Shown piece by piece: positions 1 to 8,389 of a stretch of 34,839 nt of DNA. Origin of the DNA: an uncultured Clostridia bacterium (GTDB taxonomy: Bacteria > Bacillota > Clostridia > Christensenellales > UBA1242); assembly GCA_947626955.1 (NCBI GenBank), contig CANQUB010000013.1, forward strand, positions 1-34,839, given 5' to 3'. The notes beneath the pieces were generated by a model. That model was not told the origin of the DNA, did no database searches, and was given only the letters and a program-made list of their open reading frames with translations. The stretch's first letter is position 1. The number at the start of each line of letters is the position of its first letter. The translations under genes were made by a program, and so were the position numbers.

Positions 1-5
1 GAAGC

Positions 6-37
6 TTGCCGCCTGCAATCGCTTGGCTTCTCCTCTC
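6..37. repeat. Dispersed intergenic module A, copy 1 (ttgccgcctgcaatcgcttggcttctcctctc)
   Basis: 32-nt exact match to 25978..26009. Confidence 0.9.
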
Positions 38-99
38 CCCACCAAGCTACGCTTGTCGGGGGCCCTTGCAAAAGTTGATGGGCAACCTTCTTTCTTAGC

Positions 100-137
100 C
101 CTTGTCACCATCTTCACCTTATCTGCTACTTTATAAG
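100..137. repeat. Dispersed intergenic module B, copy 1 (ccttgtcaccatcttcaccttatctgctactttataag)
   Basis: 38-nt exact match to 25677..25714. Confidence 0.9.
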
Positions 138-179
138 CACTTCATTACACAAGTTAACATCATTAAAATCGGCCTCAAT

Positions 180-277
180 TCGTTTGGTTTAACCAAACGA
201 GTATCATTCGGCCAAAGGACGAGTATCATTTGGCCTGCGGGCCAAGTATAATTCGCTCGCTTGCGAGCGAGTATCAT
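180..277. repeat. Tandem array of four hairpins with unrelated stems joined by GTATCAT/GTATAAT linkers
   Basis: TCGTTTGGTT-T-AACCAAACGA (180-200), TCGGCC-AAA-GGACGA (208-222, one mismatch), TTGGCC-TGCG-GGCCAA (230-245), TCGCTCGC-TT-GCGAGCGA (253-270); each followed by GTATCAT or GTATAAT. Confidence 0.85.
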
Positions 278-284
278 GACGAAG

Positions 285-1295
285 CTAAATAATTATAAGA
301 CAAATAAAGAATGCCAGCACGCCTTGCAAAAACTTGCAAAGGATGAATTGGCCGCTCTTTATTGGGGTGGATGAGAGGAAGGAGAGGGACTGCATGATTA
401 TTGATAGGCCGCCAAAGGCGATGAGAAAACTTATAAAACTAATAGAGAGCGGAGTGAGAGTATAAGAGAGCAATTTTGCCCCCGTCGTCATCTCTATTAT
501 GCCAGACATAATACCTGCTGAAATGTCGGTAAAACCTGGGATACGGCCAAAAATGAAGTTGAGACATGAAGACAGGCAGCCAATGATTTTTAAGTCGGTG
601 AGCAGGTCAATAAATAGTGAAAATAGTGCGATATAGAAGCCCACGATTAGTAGAGATATGCAGGTGTCCTTGGCCGACTTATAAATAATGTTTGAACTTT
701 GCTCGTAGGTTATGGCAGGGGGCTCATTCACTTGCTTTTTCTTTCGACCCACAAGGCCAATGAGGATGGATACAATTATGGCCGAAAGGATGTTGGAAAT
801 ATAGATGATTAGCCCTATTTTGGGGCTATTTAGCATTGCACCGCCCACCGCACCAATGACAAAGATGGGCCCCGAAGTTGAGGACAGCACGGCAGCTCTT
901 GTCACATTTTCCTTGCTAATCAATCCTTTTTGGTAAAGGTCGGCCGTTATGGTGCTGCCAATCGGGTAGCCCGAAATGACGCTCATTAAAAAGGGGTACA
1001 GGCAAGCTCCTTCAAGGTTAAATATTGCTTTCATGGGCTTTCCTGCCTTTTGCGACAAGCGGGAAATGACTTTTAGCTCGGTTATAAGTTTGGTTAGAAA
1101 AATAAAGGGCAAGAGGCCGGGCAAAACGGCGGTAAAAAAGAGCTTCAGGCCTTTTACAACGCTTTGGGCGTAGCGAACGGGAGCAAACAAAATGAGGGCC
1201 ATTACCACCAGTATGGCAAGAGTGAGAAGAATGGAAGAGATTGACAACCCCCTCAAATTCAATTTACTTTTTCGCTTTAATGTAGTATTATTCAT
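285..1295 (-). CDS. YlbJ-like nucleoside-recognition-domain integral membrane protein
   Basis: Multi-TM protein with SGYPIGS and STSGPIFVIGAVG motifs typical of YlbJ-type gate-domain proteins; near tmcAL (ylbM) and yceD-rpmF as in the Bacillus ylb cluster. Confidence 0.7.
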   Translation of the reverse strand: MNNTTLKRKSKLNLRGLSISSILLTLAILVVMALILFAPVRYAQSVVKGLKLFFTAVLPGLLPFIFLTKLITELKVISRLSQKAGKPMKAIFNLEGACLYPFLMSVISGYPIGSTITADLYQKGLISKENVTRAAVLSSTSGPIFVIGAVGGAMLNSPKIGLIIYISNILSAIIVSILIGLVGRKKKQVNEPPAITYEQSSNIIYKSAKDTCISLLIVGFYIALFSLFIDLLTDLKIIGCLSSCLNFIFGRIPGFTDISAGIMSGIIEMTTGAKLLSYTLTPLSISFISFLIAFGGLSIIMQSLSFLSSTPIKSGQFILCKFLQGVLAFFICLIII

Positions 1296-1344
1296 TTATA
1301 AATGTGTATGCAAGGCCGCAAGGCTATATACAAAAGGGGGTCAC

Positions 1345-2181
1345 ATGACCAAGAATAAGTATTCACAAGATGTCACTCCAAAAATTTTCACCATAAGGCT
1401 TTTTGTAACCTCGCTGTTCATGGCCATTGCTCTTGGGCTTTACATTGCCAAGATAATAGGGCTTCCGGGGCTGCTACTCATATTATTTGGAGCTATTTGG
1501 AATTTCTTTGTGGGCTTTAACTCCATGGCCGCCTTCATGCTGTCTATCATCGTTGGGATACTGTATGGCATGATGGCCTTTTCGGAAGGGCTATATATAA
1601 ACGCACTGCTATACACCGTGTTCTACATACCACTGCAGTTCGCTGTTTGGCTATTATACATGGATGCGGACGATGTTCGCGTGCAAAGCTCGAGGAGACT
1701 GAGCGGGTCGGGGATATATTACACTGTACTTATATTTATCTATGCTTTCACTGTATGCTTTATAATTTCCATTTTCCAAGAACGAGAGGAGCTAAATGTG
1801 GCCGACGCCATGGTATCATGCCTTCTTGGTCTCAGTGCATACCTTCAAAGCCTGAGATATCGCGAATACTACACTGTAAGGCCGCTAGCCCTTGTGGCCT
1901 CAACAGCCATGTGGATCTATGTTGCAGTTATGCATCCAAACAGCCCGGTCGCCATCGCCATTGTGCTGCTTTACATCTACTACCTTGTACTAGACCTTAC
2001 TGGGCTATATAAATTTATAGACAACGAAGAAGAGCAAAAGAGGGCAAAAGAACGCAATATAAGCCACGCCGAAACGGTGGAGAGGCTGGAAGAATATAGG
2101 CAGCTTGAGCAAAAAGACCTTGAAGAAAAGGACAAGGCGTCTGGCAGTGGCGAGGATAAAAACCGAAAAATAAAAGCATAA
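1345..2181 (+). CDS. PnuC-like membrane transporter (nicotinamide riboside family)
   Basis: Multi-TM ORF with PnuC-like spacing (FGAIWNFFVGF...YINALLYTVFYIPLQFAVW); ATG 1345 preceded by AGGGGG; ORF-track start 1192 overlaps the divergent gene. Confidence 0.6.
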   Translation: MTKNKYSQDVTPKIFTIRLFVTSLFMAIALGLYIAKIIGLPGLLLILFGAIWNFFVGFNSMAAFMLSIIVGILYGMMAFSEGLYINALLYTVFYIPLQFAVWLLYMDADDVRVQSSRRLSGSGIYYTVLIFIYAFTVCFIISIFQEREELNVADAMVSCLLGLSAYLQSLRYREYYTVRPLALVASTAMWIYVAVMHPNSPVAIAIVLLYIYYLVLDLTGLYKFIDNEEEQKRAKERNISHAETVERLEEYRQLEQKDLEEKDKASGSGEDKNRKIKA

Positions 2182-2206
2182 AAAAACAGCCAAATGACTG
2201 TTTTTT
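2181..2206. terminator. Terminator-like stem-loop between convergent genes
   Basis: AAAAAACAG...CTGTTTTTT. Confidence 0.6.
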
Positions 2207-2213
2207 ATGGCTT

Positions 2214-3425
2214 TTATATGAATAAAGTTTTGTCTTCGCTATAATTTTGATTAGTGGCAATGTTATATAGAAAACTTCCTTGGTTGTCGTAGGCTGCCAG
2301 CATTTTTTGGCTAGCTGTGAGGTTTTCACGGTCTTTATTTGAAACCAGCAGTGGGCAGCGGCTCTCACTTATAATATGGCTCAAAAGTGCCTTTTTATCT
2401 TTGCTTGCGGCCAGCACATTTATTGGCAGGTCCTCTACTAGCAAGTCGTTAAAGACGGCTTTTGTCAGGCCAAAGTAAGGGTAGAGAGCAAGGCGTCTTG
2501 CACGACTCTCTCGAAGGTTTTTGGCCGATGCTACCGCGCAAAACTGGTTTAGTGTGGCTGAGGTTTTGGCAGCGTTTATAACCAGGCTGGAGATAGGTGG
2601 AGTATAGTCAAAATAGGTGTTTAGCTCGGCTTTGGTCTTATTTCTAAGGCTGGCTAAAACAAGGGCTGAAAGACGACTTTGCCAATCATTAAACTGGCTA
2701 ATATTTGCCTTTTTGAGGCTTGCAAAGACGCAGGATGGAATAAGCTTTGATAGCTCGCCAAACTTGTTTTTTATTGCAAGCTCGCGAATATGACTGGCAC
2801 TTGAATAGCAGGTGCCGTCAATTTCCTTTGGTGAACTAGAATAGTAGCCGGAGTCAATTCGCTTTATAAACAGGGGCTCAATAGGGGAGTTAAGCTTTAT
2901 TAGTGCAACTAGGTATTCGATGGCCAGTATATTGTTTGGTCCCTTGAAGATCTCTTCTAAAGCCGCCGCCTTTTCGGGATAAACTGAACTTAGAGCCTCT
3001 TTTATGGCAACATTATAGCCAAGACGAATTGATAACTCTTTTATTTTTTTAGAGAGGGCAGGGCTCTCGTTTGCTCTTCTTTCAGCAATCCATTTTAATG
3101 TTTCAATGTCGTCAGTCTCAATTCCAAAGGCTAGGTGGGAAACAGTTCCCAGGTTACTGAGCACTTTTACCGCCCCGTAGGCAAACTTGTCGGCTGGGGA
3201 AATAGAGAAGGCAAGTGGGAGCTCAAAAACCATACTTGCCCCCAGTGTTATGCCAGACATAGCACGCTGAAACTTCGATAAAATGGCCATTTCGCCGCGT
3301 TGCACAAAATTGCCCGACATTAGAAGAAGCACATCTTCATTCGTTAGCTCACGAGCCTTTTTTATTACATATTCGTGCCCGTTTGTTGGTGGATTTAGTT
3401 CACAAATGATAGCACAAAGTTTCAT
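2214..3425 (-). CDS. tmcAL: tRNA(Met) cytidine acetate ligase TmcAL (YlbM family nucleotidyltransferase)
   Basis: N-terminal ICELNPPTNGHEYVIKKAR and LLLMSGNFVQRGEMAILSKFQRA motifs; about 400 aa. Confidence 0.88.
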   Translation of the reverse strand: MKLCAIICELNPPTNGHEYVIKKARELTNEDVLLLMSGNFVQRGEMAILSKFQRAMSGITLGASMVFELPLAFSISPADKFAYGAVKVLSNLGTVSHLAFGIETDDIETLKWIAERRANESPALSKKIKELSIRLGYNVAIKEALSSVYPEKAAALEEIFKGPNNILAIEYLVALIKLNSPIEPLFIKRIDSGYYSSSPKEIDGTCYSSASHIRELAIKNKFGELSKLIPSCVFASLKKANISQFNDWQSRLSALVLASLRNKTKAELNTYFDYTPPISSLVINAAKTSATLNQFCAVASAKNLRESRARRLALYPYFGLTKAVFNDLLVEDLPINVLAASKDKKALLSHIISESRCPLLVSNKDRENLTASQKMLAAYDNQGSFLYNIATNQNYSEDKTLFI

Positions 3426-3468
3426 GAAAAATTTCCTTTAATCGTTTTATTTTTTTTGCGTTATGTTA

Positions 3469-3474
3469 TATAAT
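3469..3474 (+). promoter_or_regulatory. -10 box (TATAAT) upstream of pta
   Basis: gttaTATAATg; overlaps the ORF-track ATG at 3473. Confidence 0.6.
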
Positions 3475-3523
3475 GAACTCATTATACAATAAAACTTGCC
3501 AAAGTGCAACAGGAGGAACTATT

Positions 3524-4570
3524 TTGTTTGGCATTAAAAAACCTCAAAGAAGAGATGTTTTTAGCAATATAATAGAGCGGGCTCAAGGCTCAGGCAAGGT
3601 CATTGTTTTGCCCGAAGGGGACGACGATAGAGTGATCGAAGCGGCCGAGAGAGTAGCCACTATGGACCTTTGCAAAATTGTTATTATCGGCAACAAGATC
3701 TTGCTTCAAGACAAGTTCTCCAAAAAAGCTCTAAGAAATATTGAAATTATCGATGTTGAAAGCGAGGGTAGAAGGCGTGAGATGTACGCCAAGAGCCTAT
3801 ACGAACTGCGTAAAGAAAAGGGTATGACCGAAGAAAAGGCACTTGAGATGTTAAAAGACCCAATGTACTATGCCACCATGATGCTCTATAGCGACGATGC
3901 TGACGGCGTTGTGGCCGGGGCAGTCTACGAGTCAGCCAATGTCATGAGACCGGCCTTCCAAATAATCAAGACCACGGCAGGAATAAGCAAGGTATCTAGC
4001 AGCTTTATTATGGAAATGCCCGAAAATTCGCCTTATGGCGAAAACGGAATGATGGTCTTTGCCGACTGTGCTGTCATTGAAAACCCTACCGACAGCGACC
4101 TTGCCGAAATTGGCATTTTAAGTGCCAAAACGGCCGACAGCATTTGCAACATCAAGCCGCGCGTGGCCTTTTTGTCGTACAGCACCAAGGCCGACGTCAA
4201 TGTCGACAATGAGGATGTGCAAAAGGTTAAAAGAGCCTACAAGATTGCCAGGCGCATGGACTCCATGCTGATTATGGACGGCGAGCTTCAGGCTGACGCT
4301 GCCATTGTGCCCGAGGTGTCCAGCCGAAAGCTCAAGGACATAAACTACCTCGAAGGCCGCGCAAACGTGCTGGTGTTCCCAGACTTAAACTCAGGAAATA
4401 TCGCTTATAAACTGGTTCAAAGAATTGCCGGCGTTCGGGCGGTTGGGCCAATACTTCAAGGGCTCAAAAAGCCGGTTAACGACCTGTCACGCGGAGCGTC
4501 TGCCGACGAAATTGTGCTCACAATTGCAATCACCGCACTTCAATCAAAAAATACTATAAAAGGAGAATAA
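3524..4570 (+). CDS. pta: Phosphate acetyltransferase
   Basis: PLEGDDDRVIEAA, DPMYYATMM, ADCAVIENP motifs; TTG start at 3524 after AGGAGGA fits better than ATG 3473, which lies in the -10. Confidence 0.93.
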   Translation: MFGIKKPQRRDVFSNIIERAQGSGKVIVLPEGDDDRVIEAAERVATMDLCKIVIIGNKILLQDKFSKKALRNIEIIDVESEGRRREMYAKSLYELRKEKGMTEEKALEMLKDPMYYATMMLYSDDADGVVAGAVYESANVMRPAFQIIKTTAGISKVSSSFIMEMPENSPYGENGMMVFADCAVIENPTDSDLAEIGILSAKTADSICNIKPRVAFLSYSTKADVNVDNEDVQKVKRAYKIARRMDSMLIMDGELQADAAIVPEVSSRKLKDINYLEGRANVLVFPDLNSGNIAYKLVQRIAGVRAVGPILQGLKKPVNDLSRGASADEIVLTIAITALQSKNTIKGE

Positions 4571-4573
4571 TAT

Positions 4574-5797
4574 ATGAAAATTCTAGTTATCAATGCAGGA
4601 AGTTCGTCAGTAAAATATCAACTCTACAATGCTGACACCGAGCAGGTTCTTGTTAAAGGCCTTGCCGAAAGAATAGGGATTGACGGCCGCCACGTGCAAA
4701 AACTTAATGGCCAAACCCGAAAGATTGACTATCCAATGCCAACCCATGTCGAAGCGTTTAAGTGCATTCTAGACAGCTTGGTAGACGATGGGATTGTAAA
4801 ATCTCTTAACGACATTTCAGCTGTCGGGCACAGAATTGTCCATGGCGGCGAAAAGTTTACAAAGAGCGTGCTAGTCACCAAAAAGGTGCGTGACGAAATT
4901 GAAAACCTTACCATCTTGGCGCCTCTTCACCAGCCAGCCCACGTTCAGGGTATCGACGCCATAACCAAGCTTATGCCAAAGGTTCCACAAGTGGTGGTAT
5001 TTGACACAGCTTTCCATGCCACCATGCCTGACTATGCATACCGCTATGCCATTGAGACCAGCGCCTACGAAAAGTGGGGCATACGAAAATATGGCGCTCA
5101 CGGCACATCGCACCGCTATGTTGCTGGCCGCCTTGCCGAACTTACTGGTAAAAAGAACGGTAGGTTCATCATTTGCCACATCGGCAACGGGGCTTCGGCT
5201 TCGGCTGTCAAGGACGGCAAGTGCATAGACACATCTATGGGTTACACTCCGCTTGAAGGCCTTATGATGGGCACAAGAAGTGGAGACATCGACCCAACCG
5301 TTGTGCAAAGGGTTATGAAAGAGACCGGCATGAGCATTGATGAGGCCATCTTGTGGCTCAATAAAAAGAGCGGACTTTTGGGAGTTTCGGGGGTCAGCGA
5401 GGATATGCGCGACCTAGAAGACCTTGAAAACAGCAAAGAAAACAGCAAAGAAAAGCAGGCTGCCACTCTTGCAAGAAACATGTATGCCTACAGGGTTAGA
5501 AAGTATATTGGAAGCTACATGGCAGCTCTTGGCGGAGTTGACGCCATTGCCATGACGGCTGGTGTTGGCGAAAATGACAGCGGGTTTAGAGAGAAGGCAC
5601 TATCTGGGCTCGAAGAGCTTGGAATTAGACTTGATAAGGACCGCAATGGCCCTAAGTTTGAAAGGGGCAAGGAAGTGCTAATTAGCACCGACGACAGCCC
5701 TGTAAAAGTCTATGTCATTCCAACCAACGAAGAGCTGGTTATAATGCGAGACACCAAGGCTTTGGTGACAAAGACCAATAAACTCAACAAAAAATAA
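4574..5797 (+). CDS. ackA: Acetate kinase
   Basis: MKILVINAGSSSVKYQL, VFDTAFH, HIGNGAS, TAGVGEN motifs; 3 nt after pta. Confidence 0.97.
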   Translation: MKILVINAGSSSVKYQLYNADTEQVLVKGLAERIGIDGRHVQKLNGQTRKIDYPMPTHVEAFKCILDSLVDDGIVKSLNDISAVGHRIVHGGEKFTKSVLVTKKVRDEIENLTILAPLHQPAHVQGIDAITKLMPKVPQVVVFDTAFHATMPDYAYRYAIETSAYEKWGIRKYGAHGTSHRYVAGRLAELTGKKNGRFIICHIGNGASASAVKDGKCIDTSMGYTPLEGLMMGTRSGDIDPTVVQRVMKETGMSIDEAILWLNKKSGLLGVSGVSEDMRDLEDLENSKENSKEKQAATLARNMYAYRVRKYIGSYMAALGGVDAIAMTAGVGENDSGFREKALSGLEELGIRLDKDRNGPKFERGKEVLISTDDSPVKVYVIPTNEELVIMRDTKALVTKTNKLNKK

Positions 5798-5805
5798 ACA
5801 AATCG

Positions 5806-5834
5806 TTGACAATTTTAAAGGCAAAGTATATAAT
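5806..5834 (+). promoter_or_regulatory. Sigma70-type promoter for yceD-rpmF
   Basis: TTGACA - 17 nt - TATAAT. Confidence 0.8.
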
Positions 5835-5861
5835 GGCTTTGCATCAATGGAAGGAGTTTTT

Positions 5862-6314
5862 ATGAGTGAACTAGAGTTCTCTCAGGCACTTGAAAAAACC
5901 AATGTGGAGTTTGACTACTCTGGTAAGATAACTCCCAGCTGCAGCCCTGAGGCCTTTGCACCAAACAGAATTGGAAGCGAGGGCACGCTGAGGTTTAAGT
6001 ACTTTGTGGACTACGACGCAGTGCTGCATATGAAAGGGTATTTATCAGTTACTTGCAGCTTCGTGTGTGACAGGTGCAACGCTCAATTTCAAAGAAATTT
6101 GTTCTTGGAATTTGAAGAAAATGCCTACCCAAAGATGAGTGAAGAGAGCGAGATAACATATAATATGCCTCGCATAAATCTCGATAAAATCGCTTCGGAC
6201 TACATTGCACTGCACTTTCCAACAAAAGTGCTTTGCCGTGAGGATTGCAAAGGGCTTTGCCCAAAATGTGGTGCAAATCTCAACGAAGGGAATTGCAATT
6301 GTTTTAAAAATTAA
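5862..6314 (+). CDS. DUF177/YceD family protein
   Basis: CDRCNAQF and CREDCKGLCPKCGANLNEGNCNC; immediately upstream of rpmF; start chosen at ATG 5862 (MSELEFS), ORF track starts at 5847. Confidence 0.88.
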   Translation: MSELEFSQALEKTNVEFDYSGKITPSCSPEAFAPNRIGSEGTLRFKYFVDYDAVLHMKGYLSVTCSFVCDRCNAQFQRNLFLEFEENAYPKMSEESEITYNMPRINLDKIASDYIALHFPTKVLCREDCKGLCPKCGANLNEGNCNCFKN

Positions 6315-6333
6315 TGACCAGGAGGATAAATTC

Positions 6334-6534
6334 ATGGCAGTACCAAAAAGAAAAGTATCTAAGGCTAGAGGTCGTTCGAGAGTAGCGAACTGGAAGGCAA
6401 GTGTTCCAACACTTGTTGAGTGCCCTCAATGTCATGCTCAGAAACCTGCACATGTGGCTTGCCCAGAATGCGGTTACTATGATGGCGAAAAGAAGATTCT
6501 TGTTGCTTCGGATAAGAAAAAAGATAAAAAGTAA
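6334..6534 (+). CDS. rpmF: 50S ribosomal protein L32
   Basis: MAVPKRKVSKARGRSR...CPQCHAQKPAHVACPECGYYDG; AGGAGG SD. Confidence 0.96.
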   Translation: MAVPKRKVSKARGRSRVANWKASVPTLVECPQCHAQKPAHVACPECGYYDGEKKILVASDKKKDKK

Positions 6535-6536
6535 GA

Positions 6537-6562
6537 AAAGCACCTTTGGGTGCTTTCTCTAT
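6537..6562 (+). terminator. rpmF terminator 1
   Basis: AAAGCACC-TTTG-GGTGCTTT followed by a partly T-rich tract. Confidence 0.7.
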
Positions 6563-6566
6563 TTTT

Positions 6567-6593
6567 GGCAGAAGATGTTCTGCCATTTTTTTT
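6567..6593 (+). terminator. rpmF terminator 2
   Basis: GGCAGAA-GATG-TTCTGCC then ATTTTTTTT. Confidence 0.8.
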
Positions 6594-6655
6594 GCTTAAA
6601 AATGCCTGCAAACGGCCATTTTTTAGGACATTTCAAAAAATGGAGTGAAATTTAT

Positions 6656-6684
6656 TTGGAAAAACACACAATTTTGTATATAAT
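6656..6684 (+). promoter_or_regulatory. Promoter upstream of plsX
   Basis: TTGGAA - 17 nt - TATAAT. Confidence 0.65.
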
Positions 6685-6715
6685 CAATATGTAATATTGT
6701 GAGTAGGAGACAAAA

Positions 6716-7720
6716 GTGAAAATTATCATTGACGCCCACGGCGGTGACTATGCACCTGCCGAAATGGTTAAAGGGGCAATAACTGCAGTAAACCTTATTG
6801 AGGATGTGGAAATAATCCTTGCCGGAAAGCAAGAGGAAATTCAAAAAGTGCTGGACGAATATGGCTACACCGGCCAAAAGATAAGCATTTTGCCAGCAAC
6901 CGAAGTAATTTCTAACGACGAATCGCCAACTTCGGCCATAAGAACCAAAAAGGATAGTTCTTTGGTGGTTGGCCTAAACAAGCTCAAAGAAGATGACGAC
7001 ATCGTCGGCCTAATTAGTGCGGGCAGCACGGGGGCGGTTTTGGCTGGAGGCCTGTTTATTGTTGGCCGTATGAAAGGCGTGCTAAGGCCAGCCCTTGCGC
7101 CAACTCTTCCAACCATAACGGGAGGAAGAACCATGCTTATCGACTGCGGAGCCAATGTCGACTGCAAAAAGGAATATTTGGAGCAGTTCGCCATCATCGG
7201 CAGCACCTACATGAAGAGTATGTGCGGGGTGGAAAACCCACGTGTTGGCCTTTTAAACATCGGTGCCGAAGAGCACAAAGGTAATTCGCTTACACATGAA
7301 GCATACGAGCTTTTGAAAGAGAACAAACAAATCAATTTCATTGGCAATGTCGAGGCTAGGGAACTTCTGAGCGGAACGGTGGACGTGGTTGTGGCAGATG
7401 GCTTTGACGGAAATATTGCACTTAAGGCCACCGAAGGAGCAGCACTAAATGTTATGAAGCTGCTTAAAACCAGCATAAAAGAGGGCAATTTGTTTGAAAA
7501 AATGGGGGCTGGCATGCTTAAGGGCGTGTTCAAGAAACTAAAAAGCACCCTAGACTACAACAACCTTGGTGGCTCGCCATTTTTGGGCATCAACAAGATT
7601 GTTCTAAAAACCCATGGAACAAGCAAGGCCGAGACCATCTTGTCATGCGTAAAGCAGGTTGTGGACATTCATAAGTCGGGCTTTATTGAAAAATTAAGAG
7701 AGGGGATTGAAGAGGCTTAA
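6716..7720 (+). CDS. plsX: Phosphate acyltransferase PlsX
   Basis: IIIDAHGGDYAPAEMVKGA, ISAGSTGAVLAGG, VVADGFDGNIALK; GTG start. Confidence 0.96.
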   Translation: MKIIIDAHGGDYAPAEMVKGAITAVNLIEDVEIILAGKQEEIQKVLDEYGYTGQKISILPATEVISNDESPTSAIRTKKDSSLVVGLNKLKEDDDIVGLISAGSTGAVLAGGLFIVGRMKGVLRPALAPTLPTITGGRTMLIDCGANVDCKKEYLEQFAIIGSTYMKSMCGVENPRVGLLNIGAEEHKGNSLTHEAYELLKENKQINFIGNVEARELLSGTVDVVVADGFDGNIALKATEGAALNVMKLLKTSIKEGNLFEKMGAGMLKGVFKKLKSTLDYNNLGGSPFLGINKIVLKTHGTSKAETILSCVKQVVDIHKSGFIEKLREGIEEA

Positions 7721-8388
7721 TGATGGCTTTTGATTCAAATCTAATACAAAAGAAGCTCGGCTACTCCTACAAAAACTCTAACCTTCTAAGAAATGCACTT
7801 ACTCATTCAAGCTACGCAAATGAGCACAAGTGCCCAAGCAACGAGAGGCTAGAATTTTTGGGAGACAGCGTGCTTGGACTTGTGGTGACCGAGTACCTTT
7901 ATAAAAAGTTCCCGTCGGGCGAGGGAGACCTATCCAAGATGAGGGCCAGCCTTGTCAGTGAAAACTCACTAGCTGCCATCTTTGATCTTTTGGGCCTTGA
8001 AGAGTATTTGATGCGAGGAGAGGGGCTAAAACACAGCCTTCCAACCAAAGCCATGACGGCCGACGCCATGGAGGCCATTATTGCAAGCATCTACATTGAC
8101 GGTGGAATGGACAGTGCAAGAAAGTTTATATTATCAATATATGGTAGTATATTGACAGACATAACACAAGACCATGTGCCTGATAGCGCAAAATCACTTT
8201 TGCAAGAGACTTTCAAAGGGGCTAAAATAGTCTATCAAACAGCGGCCAATGGAGAAGGCGTTGAAAAGACATATCATGCCAAAGTCTTTGTAAACGGCGT
8301 TTTATCGGGCGAAGGCGAGGCCAAAAAGAAGAAAGAGGCTGAAGAACTGGCCGCAAAAGAGGCAATAACAAAATTAAAAAAGGTGTAA
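7720..8388 (+). CDS. rnc: Ribonuclease III
   Basis: NERLEFLGDSVLGLVV signature, C-terminal dsRBD. Confidence 0.97.
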   Translation: MMAFDSNLIQKKLGYSYKNSNLLRNALTHSSYANEHKCPSNERLEFLGDSVLGLVVTEYLYKKFPSGEGDLSKMRASLVSENSLAAIFDLLGLEEYLMRGEGLKHSLPTKAMTADAMEAIIASIYIDGGMDSARKFILSIYGSILTDITQDHVPDSAKSLLQETFKGAKIVYQTAANGEGVEKTYHAKVFVNGVLSGEGEAKKKKEAEELAAKEAITKLKKV

Positions 8389-8389
8389 G

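Noticed and set aside
180-277. Possible CRISPR array
   Set aside because: Constant part is only 7 nt and the variable parts are themselves palindromes of 15-21 nt; no cas genes.
976-1173. 65-aa ORF opposite the ylbJ-like gene
   Set aside because: Antisense shadow with no initiation signal.
4871-5481. Antisense ORFs opposite ackA
   Set aside because: Codon-bias shadows of a conserved gene.
6401-6694. 97-aa ORF overlapping rpmF and its terminators
   Set aside because: Out of frame with rpmF and runs through two terminators and the plsX promoter.
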